From positions 95,522 to 159,521 of the forward strand of contig CALMYW010000460.1 in the NCBI GenBank assembly GCA_937873665.1: a stretch of 64,000 nucleotides of DNA, given 5' to 3'. This document shows positions 58,183 through 64,000 of this stretch, in pieces; positions within the stretch are counted from its first letter, which is position 1; each line of letters opens with the position of its first letter. The notes under the pieces were generated by a model, which was not told where the DNA came from, searched no databases, and worked only from the letters and a program-made list of their open reading frames with translations. The DNA comes from an uncultured Sphingorhabdus sp. (lineage in GTDB: Bacteria; Pseudomonadota; Alphaproteobacteria; Sphingomonadales; Sphingomonadaceae). The position numbers were made by a program, and so were the translations under genes.

Positions 58183-60795
58183 ATGGAACTGAAGAAATAT
58201 CAGGACCGCGCTTTGGACGCTCTGCGTCATTTTTTGAGTGCAGCACGTGTTAAGTCGCCTGCACAAGCTTATTCCGAAACGGTCGCCGAAGCGGATTTGG
58301 GTAGCTATGCGCGGGGTGGATACACCCCGGTGGAAGGATTGGAGGCTACGCCCTATTGTTGTCTCCGTTTACCAACGGGCGGCGGTAAAACGCTGCTCGC
58401 TGCTCATGCAATTAAAGTGGCAGCAGACAGCTATATGGAACGGCCATTTGTGCCAGTCATTTGGCTGGTGCCTTCCAATGCAATTCAAGTTCAAACACTG
58501 GATGCACTTAAGCAACCGCGTCACCCTTATCGCATGGCATTGGAGGAAGCGTTTGGCGGTGCCGTTGCCGTGTTCGACATTTCCGAACGGCGGCAAATTC
58601 GTCCCAAAGATTTTCTAGAAAAAACTGTGATAATAGTTGCCACCTATCAAGCCTTTCGGGTGGAAGATACGTCAAATCGGAATGTCTATTCTGACGATGA
58701 AAATCTGGAAGACCACTTCCGTGATGCTCGCGTAGGGGAAGGGCTGGATGTGGTGCAGGACGGCCCGCGTCGGGGAGAAATAGCACTCTCTTTTGCCAAT
58801 ATACTCTATCGTCAGCGCCCCTTGATGATCCTGGACGAAGCACACAACTTTATGACCAGCCTTTCGGGAGGCACCAAGTCCCGTCTCAATCCGGCTGCGA
58901 TTATAGAATTTACTGCAACTCCCAAACCTCGTTCCAACGTCATTTCTGTAGCCACAGCTATGGAGCTGAAGGCGGAGGACATGATCAAGATGCCGGTGCA
59001 TTTATCGCAGCACGGCAGTTGGCAGCAGGCAATCGCCCATGCTGTGCAAAACCGCGCTTGGCTTGCCGGCATCGCAGCGAAAGACCCGGCGGGAATTCGA
59101 CCGATAACACTCTATCAGGCACAACCAGCCGCCGAAGGAAATGAAGCCACTGTAGAAGCGGTGAAGGCCCATCTAATTGAAGTGGAACGCATACCGGAGG
59201 AGGCCATCGTAATAGCCACCGGAGATCAGCGTGGGCTAGATGGCGTCAATTTGTTTGATCCGGCTTGCAAGGTAGAACATGTTATCACAGTTCAAGCGCT
59301 GAAAGAGGGCTGGGACTGCTCATATGCCTATGTATTTTGTTCGCTCGCAAGCATTCGTGCGTCAGGTGCCGTGGAACAGTTGCTAGGCCGAGTTTTGAGA
59401 ATGCCATTCGCAACGCGCAGAGCACCGGAAGAGCTCAACCGAGCTTATGCCCATGTTTCTGAATCGACATTCGCCGCGGCTGCCAGCGGTCTAATGGACC
59501 GACTGATAGAAATGGGCTTTGACGAGCGCAGCGCACGCCAAGCTATTCTTGAAATGCCAGAGCAATTTCCGCTGGAAGGTGGAGACATCGGCCCGCTCTA
59601 TCGTACACCAGAGCCAGTGAAGCTGACAGTTCCGGAACGCCCAGACACCAGTAGTTGGTCTGCTCAAGCGCGTGACGCATTCCGCATGGCTGATGATGGT
59701 GCTGGCAAAGTGTTGGCAGCTATCGCCCCCGATGCCAGCGACGATGTGAAGCGCGAAATTGCCAAAGCTATGGAAGTGATTGCTCCGGGTGCAATCGAAG
59801 CTGTGGAACGCAATATCGTCCAAACCGAAGCTTCAAAGTCCCCCGCTGCGCGGGGTGTGCCGTTCGCTGTGCCGCAACTTCAAATACTGGTGCAAGGCGA
59901 GCTCGATCTGGCCTACCCTGAATCATTCATTGATCTGGCTGGTTGGGACTTGCTTTCTCACGGTGCGGATCTTCCCGGCTTCAATGTCACTGAACAGCCA
60001 GATAGTTATGAATTCGACATCGATGGTGACCAACTGGTTTATAGCCATGTGGAAACAGCACTCGAATTGGCTTTAGACGGCGCAACTAACTGGGATGAGG
60101 CTGCGCTCGCTCGCTTTTTGGATCGCCAGACTCGCCAAGTGCATACCGGGCAAGAAGTGTATCTGGAATATTGCAGGCGCGTAATCGTCAATCTCGTTCG
60201 CGAAAAGGGAATTTCCTTAGCGGCATTGGTAAGGGGTAAATATGCGCTCAAGCGGGCTGTGTTGGCCCGCGTTGCACATCTCCGACAAGAAACGGGCAAA
60301 CGAGGCGTCCAGTTGTTCCTAAGCGGCACGGGAACTCCGGTTGGTGCGACACCTAAGTTACATGTCTTCGATCCAAACAGATATGATGCGCGCAACCCTT
60401 ATCAGGGCAGTTTTCGCTTTCAGAAGCACTACTATGCAATGATTGGTGATCTGAAACCGCAAGGTGACGAATTTGAATGTGCACAGGCTATTGATCGGCT
60501 AGGTGCAGTAAAGCACTGGGTACGTAATGTTGACCGAACTTATGGGGCCTATCGACTTCCGACGTCGTCAGATTTCTTTTATCCAGACTTCGTTGTGGAA
60601 CTCGACGACGGTCGCCAACTCGTGATTGAGTACAAAGGTCGCTTGGATGACGATTCAGCGGAAAAGGACAACATTGGCCTCAAAGCTGAAGAGACAAGTG
60701 AAGGAAGACTCTTGTTCCTGATGGCTGTTAAGCGGGACAAGGCAGGCCGGGGCGTTACCGAGCAGATTTTGCATAAAATCGGTCTGGGCGGCTGA
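58183..60795 (+). CDS. res: Type III restriction endonuclease subunit (Res)
   Basis: An 870-residue helicase-nuclease that cuts unmodified foreign DNA with Mod. Superfamily 2 motifs: LPTGGGKTLLAAHAI (near 63), MILDEAHNFMT (near 215), EFTATP, and VEQLLGRVLRMPFATR (near 405). A C-terminal PD-(D/E)xK nuclease is visible: PDFVVELDDGRQLVIEYKGR (near 805-823). The frame is intact from start to end, so the system looks functional. It forms an operon with mod. Confidence 0.94.
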   Translation: MELKKYQDRALDALRHFLSAARVKSPAQAYSETVAEADLGSYARGGYTPVEGLEATPYCCLRLPTGGGKTLLAAHAIKVAADSYMERPFVPVIWLVPSNAIQVQTLDALKQPRHPYRMALEEAFGGAVAVFDISERRQIRPKDFLEKTVIIVATYQAFRVEDTSNRNVYSDDENLEDHFRDARVGEGLDVVQDGPRRGEIALSFANILYRQRPLMILDEAHNFMTSLSGGTKSRLNPAAIIEFTATPKPRSNVISVATAMELKAEDMIKMPVHLSQHGSWQQAIAHAVQNRAWLAGIAAKDPAGIRPITLYQAQPAAEGNEATVEAVKAHLIEVERIPEEAIVIATGDQRGLDGVNLFDPACKVEHVITVQALKEGWDCSYAYVFCSLASIRASGAVEQLLGRVLRMPFATRRAPEELNRAYAHVSESTFAAAASGLMDRLIEMGFDERSARQAILEMPEQFPLEGGDIGPLYRTPEPVKLTVPERPDTSSWSAQARDAFRMADDGAGKVLAAIAPDASDDVKREIAKAMEVIAPGAIEAVERNIVQTEASKSPAARGVPFAVPQLQILVQGELDLAYPESFIDLAGWDLLSHGADLPGFNVTEQPDSYEFDIDGDQLVYSHVETALELALDGATNWDEAALARFLDRQTRQVHTGQEVYLEYCRRVIVNLVREKGISLAALVRGKYALKRAVLARVAHLRQETGKRGVQLFLSGTGTPVGATPKLHVFDPNRYDARNPYQGSFRFQKHYYAMIGDLKPQGDEFECAQAIDRLGAVKHWVRNVDRTYGAYRLPTSSDFFYPDFVVELDDGRQLVIEYKGRLDDDSAEKDNIGLKAEETSEGRLLFLMAVKRDKAGRGVTEQILHKIGLGG

Positions 60796-60841
60796 TGGCG
60801 AAAAGTTCTTATATCTCAGTACTTTTCAAAGGTGATGGAAA

Positions 60842-61579
60842 ATGGACGATCAGTACGTCGAAATTTATGTAGAAGCCTTTGAAAAATGGAAGTTATTGGC
60901 AAATGTTTCGAGCTGGCGCGAGTGGTCAGATGGAATTTTTGCAAGGCCCAAATGCTACATCTATCCTAAAACTGTTGCAGACCTTTATGAATTGCAAGGA
61001 TGGATAATCGCCATGGATTATCGGTGGCCAAATAGCTTTCCAGATATACAAGCAGCATTCCAAGAGTTTCGAATAACGCTGCAACATTTTTTGCGTGTGT
61101 TTCACGAGTGGTTTTATCGCTCTGACGAAGAAGGTTTTTATTGGCACGAAAAAATCGAATTTTACATTCCAGGTTTAAATCCGTCCATAGATGAACAAAA
61201 TTGGATTGATTACCACAATGGTCCTGGTGGCTGGATTGAAGACTTTATGGTAGAATTAACTGCAGCGGCAAATTTTATTGTCAAACTTTATAATTTGAAT
61301 ATTGGTAGTCATTTAGGGATACATGAACCGAAAATAGAAATCAGCTACCTTGGAGGTCCACGAGGACCGGCAGCGACTTATTTCCCTGAACTTGATTATG
61401 ATCAGGAGAAAGATATAGTGAATCAATGGTTTATTGCCGATAGAGTGGGGCAAATTGCAGTAGGTCCAAGGCGATTTATGCAACCAGATTTTTTACCATT
61501 GAAACACCGTGAGGACTGGCTTTCGTATGACATGACTGATCTACAAAATTCAAAAAAATATCCATACGATGTGGATTAA
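60842..61579 (+). CDS. Unknown protein downstream of the type III system
   Basis: A 245-residue soluble acidic protein rich in Trp, Tyr and Phe (WREWSDGIFARPKCYIYPKT, RWPNSFPDIQAAFQEFRITL, VFHEWFYRSDEEGFYWHEKI). No known domain recognised. It is only 46 bp after res and on the same strand, so it may belong to the same operon and defence function. Its AT-richness differs from res, suggesting a separate origin. The 3' end overlaps that of the next gene by 4 bp. Confidence 0.75.
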   Translation: MDDQYVEIYVEAFEKWKLLANVSSWREWSDGIFARPKCYIYPKTVADLYELQGWIIAMDYRWPNSFPDIQAAFQEFRITLQHFLRVFHEWFYRSDEEGFYWHEKIEFYIPGLNPSIDEQNWIDYHNGPGGWIEDFMVELTAAANFIVKLYNLNIGSHLGIHEPKIEISYLGGPRGPAATYFPELDYDQEKDIVNQWFIADRVGQIAVGPRRFMQPDFLPLKHREDWLSYDMTDLQNSKKYPYDVD

Positions 61580-62904
61580 TTCGTAGTGTACTTGGGGTCT
61601 TCGCCGGGAAGTGTGCATTCGCTCCCGTCACCGCTCAATTCGCTATAATGGAAAAGTGCAGGGCCTTTGTCGCCTACGTAGATGGACCATGATTTTGGTG
61701 CTGTTCCGCTGTCGATGAGATTCAAATATGTGTCGTAGCCCCCTGTATATGCGTTTTCCTCTTTAGCGCTTTTGACGAGCTTGCCAGATAAGGCGCCGCC
61801 ATCCGGATTTCTGGGGTAAAATCGGTATTCATCGGCCATAATGGTAACAAGAATTTTGTCGCCGTAAACGGAGCTACAGTCCCATGTTGTTTGCTCTCCG
61901 TTAGTATTGCCGACGCGGGCTGCTGCCTCGGATGATGTGCATATTCGCGTTGAATTTGTGGCGTTGACCCAACAATTCCCATCGTTTTTTAGCGTTCCCA
62001 GAGGTGTTTGTGCGTGAGTGGAGTCGGGGGCGCCATTCCAATAGCCTTCAGCTGAATTGCCGTCGATTTGAACTACCGCAAAATAGCCAGTTCTGTCTGC
62101 ATTTTGGAAAACGTAAAATGATCCGTCATCGTCGCTGTCGATTAGACATTGGCCGTCTATGTAGTTTGTGCCTTCGACTGTGAGTTCACACGAGCCTTTC
62201 GCAAGCTTAAAGTCTCCTGCGGCATTCAAATTTTCGTCCTGTGTATTTTGGGACACTTCTGAACTTGAACTTCCATTAACTGAGGCTTCCATGCTTTTGC
62301 TCAATAGGTTCAGTCCAAGAACCATTCCGACGATCAGGAGGGCCGCCAATAAAACTTGAATGATTGGCGATAGTAATTCTGCCTCACCCTCTTCATGAGC
62401 AAAATACGAACTTCCTTTGTAGCCATGCGTGCATACAGAAACGAACGCAATTAAGCCTCCAACTAAAGAAAGGGAAGGACGTTCGAATATGCTGGAAAGT
62501 ATATCGTAGATCGATATTGACAAAAATGATGCAACGACAGCTATTGCTGAGATCGGGGCTCTTTTGTATAGAATGTTTATAGAAAAATTGATTACAAAAA
62601 TAGAGAAAACAATTAAGTATGGATAATAGCTATTTTTTATATCTATATTTGATGATGCTACTGTTATAGATAAGTTTACAAAAAGTAATATCAATGAAAA
62701 TATTTTATAATTTCGAAATCTATTATTACTTTTAAAATAATCATTTATTAAGTTGTCTCGTTCGCTTATAACAGATAAATCGGATTCTGTTCGAGATTCT
62801 TGATTAATGATATTGTCTTTTTGCTTAAAAAACTCTTCATCGGTTATTGCGCCGGATTCCCGCAATTTTTGTAATCTCTCGAGCTTGTCTAATATATCTG
62901 TCAT
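61576..62904 (-). CDS. Unknown membrane protein with N-terminal SHOCT domain
   Basis: 442 residues. The N-terminus is a SHOCT-like motif (ILDKLERLQKLRESGAITDE, then EEFFKQKDNI), normally found at C-termini of membrane or secreted proteins. Four to five hydrophobic helices follow (about 60-205), then a ~230-residue, Cys- and Asp-rich extracytoplasmic part with CELTVEGTNYIDGQCLIDSD and a second repeat-like half. Overall this suggests a surface or envelope sensor. Function unknown; very AT-rich in the membrane part. Confidence 0.72.
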   Translation of the reverse strand: MTDILDKLERLQKLRESGAITDEEFFKQKDNIINQESRTESDLSVISERDNLINDYFKSNNRFRNYKIFSLILLFVNLSITVASSNIDIKNSYYPYLIVFSIFVINFSINILYKRAPISAIAVVASFLSISIYDILSSIFERPSLSLVGGLIAFVSVCTHGYKGSSYFAHEEGEAELLSPIIQVLLAALLIVGMVLGLNLLSKSMEASVNGSSSSEVSQNTQDENLNAAGDFKLAKGSCELTVEGTNYIDGQCLIDSDDDGSFYVFQNADRTGYFAVVQIDGNSAEGYWNGAPDSTHAQTPLGTLKNDGNCWVNATNSTRICTSSEAAARVGNTNGEQTTWDCSSVYGDKILVTIMADEYRFYPRNPDGGALSGKLVKSAKEENAYTGGYDTYLNLIDSGTAPKSWSIYVGDKGPALFHYSELSGDGSECTLPGEDPKYTTN

Positions 62905-62925
62905 AATCTTTGCCTAATAAAAATC

Positions 62926-64000
62926 TCAATCTTCAAAATTCGGAATAGTGTTTGGAGATGAGAGATTTTGTGATTTTCGTGTCTTTGTAATCTGAGCTGC
63001 CGCGCTAGATGTAATGGTTTGGCCGTAAAACCGCTCCAACATATCAACAGAAGTTCCCATCTGTTGAGCAAGCAAAAACGGTGAAACATCCTCATATAGT
63101 CGTTGTGTCGCATACAGGTGTCGCAACGAGTATATGGTTCGGGACATTCCATCACGATCGATAGCAACCTTTGCAAACTTTAGAAGCGAGTGAAATGACC
63201 GCTTAAATGTTGCTATTGGGCTACCATCTGGGTGACAAAACACCAGTTCTTGATTACCTACCGCCCACTTTTCAGGTGCATCTGGATGTAGCTTCTCTAA
63301 TTCGGCTTTTCGGCGTTCGATGACTTTGTTGAGAAGTTTCCCGGTTCCTTTAAGGCATACCACTTCACGCCTTCCAGTTTTTCCGCGAACGTCAGCAACT
63401 ACAAATTTGCCGTCTTTCGTCTCCAATGGTCTTAAGTCGCCCCACCGAAGTCCCCTGAGTTCGCCAACTCGCAATCCCGTATTGGCCAAAAACAAGAAAT
63501 AATGTGCCGCTAAAAACCTGTCTCTCGCAGTGGATTTGCCGCTGCCATCCGCAACCCATTTATCAACTGCAAGGGCAATTTTCTTCCATTCGGCTTCCGT
63601 AAAGGTCGGCCTGCGTCGAAACTTGGCTTTCGGCGCGTCGGTGTTGGGAGTCGACGTTACGTGACCTAATTTTTCAGCATATTTGAATAGGGCAAGAATC
63701 GCCGTCCTCTCCCGCCCAAGAGTGCCGTTAGATGGCATCTTCCGCGAATAGTTTTCTTTACGCCAGTTCCAAAATTGCTGAAAATCTGACGCTGTAATTT
63801 CATCAATTTTCTTGGGACCAAAAAACGTCAGCGCGTATGATCGAACCCGTTCCAACGTTGCATGCCAAGGTCCGCTCTTATGCTTTGGGCGCTCCAAATT
63901 GATGAACTTTTCCCACGCTTCAAAAACCTGCTTGAACGTCAGCGACTGAACCGCCCCGGGATTGCCGGAGGCCCTAACTCCTGAGAGGAAGGGTCTACGA
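62926..64000 (-). CDS. int: Phage-type tyrosine integrase, N-terminus outside the window
   Basis: The frame stays open to the window edge, so the protein is longer than the 358 residues seen. It has an N-terminal SAM-like core-binding domain (SLTFKQVFEAWEKFINLERP ... DFQQFWNWRKENYSRK) and a catalytic domain with Arg in NTGLRVGELRGLRWGDL, SLRHLYAT (Arg and following His) and the nucleophile Tyr in MLERFYGQ. The second His position is Thr (QQMGTS). As the gene nearest the island's expected right end it is the probable integrase for the tRNA-Arg(CCG) site. Confidence 0.9.
   Translation of the reverse strand, partial: RRPFLSGVRASGNPGAVQSLTFKQVFEAWEKFINLERPKHKSGPWHATLERVRSYALTFFGPKKIDEITASDFQQFWNWRKENYSRKMPSNGTLGRERTAILALFKYAEKLGHVTSTPNTDAPKAKFRRRPTFTEAEWKKIALAVDKWVADGSGKSTARDRFLAAHYFLFLANTGLRVGELRGLRWGDLRPLETKDGKFVVADVRGKTGRREVVCLKGTGKLLNKVIERRKAELEKLHPDAPEKWAVGNQELVFCHPDGSPIATFKRSFHSLLKFAKVAIDRDGMSRTIYSLRHLYATQRLYEDVSPFLLAQQMGTSVDMLERFYGQTITSSAAAQITKTRKSQNLSSPNTIPNFED

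Larger units (their letters stand above)
51401..64000. mobile_element. Integrative genomic island (right end outside the window)
   Basis: Bounded on the left by the tRNA-Arg(CCG) fragment and containing two tyrosine recombinases, a HUH Rep-like gene, a type III restriction-modification pair and mostly unknown genes. Base composition drops sharply at 51450 and stays low except in the restriction-modification genes. The integrase reading off the right edge is the likely agent of integration. Confidence 0.8.

Noticed and set aside
58890..58905. GATTATAGAATTT inside res, resembling the left arm of the cassette site
   Set aside because: It encodes the conserved IIEFTAT of the helicase and lacks the right arm; chance match in coding sequence.

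Overview
The window looks like a GC-rich chromosome segment from a sphingomonad (Alphaproteobacteria, Sphingomonadales). The evidence is the zwf-edd-glk-eda-pgl Entner-Doudoroff operon, whose zwf-edd-glk core matches the arrangement known in Zymomonas, a very short ATP synthase epsilon subunit, the XrtA (exosortase A) exopolysaccharide cluster, large TonB-dependent receptors and lone Flp/Tad pilus genes. About the last 12.6 kb is a foreign, AT-richer island.

Layout. 1-8.8 kb: the end of an acetyl-CoA synthetase gene, a CaiB/BaiF-type racemase, a TonB-dependent receptor, a fused 2-oxoacid dehydrogenase E1 and an odd FabD-like acyltransferase. Two near-identical palindromes (1501-1520 and 5473-5490) suggest one regulator controls the racemase and the receptor/E1 region. 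8.8-14.5 kb: glucose catabolism operon. 14.5-22.2 kb: a PilZ-like protein, two Flp pilins, MutT, a methyltransferase, ComF, glutaredoxin, DUF1178, tRNA-Arg(CCT), an Ala-rich lipoprotein, CpaF, a DMT transporter and a small secreted protein. 22.2-27.8 kb: F1 ATP synthase genes atpHAGDC on the minus strand, with an extra secreted-protein gene between atpD and atpC. 28.0-30.4 kb: a dienelactone hydrolase, DUF1203 and Ada. 30.5-43.0 kb: ten same-strand genes of the XrtA exopolysaccharide/protein-sorting locus. 43.0-46.0 kb: truA, fmt, recR, def. 46.0-51.3 kb: degraded enoyl-CoA hydratase and aldehyde dehydrogenase fragments, a GFA protein, a TetR regulator, two divergent acyl-CoA dehydrogenases and a TonB-receptor plug fragment.

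51.4-64.0 kb is an integrated element. It begins at a 50-nt 3' fragment of tRNA-Arg(CCG) and still continues at the window edge, inside a phage-type integrase. It carries a small HUH Rep-like protein with a ribbon-helix-helix-like partner, a compact tyrosine recombinase, two secreted proteins, a type III restriction-modification pair and two unknown genes. The most striking feature is a perfect 211-bp direct repeat, covering the recombinase start, its upstream region and half of a 10-6-10 inverted-repeat site. It recurs 2,077 bp away and brackets the two secreted-protein genes, like an integrated cassette whose two end sites differ in their 6-bp centres.

Functional calls rest on reading motifs by eye; no database search was run.
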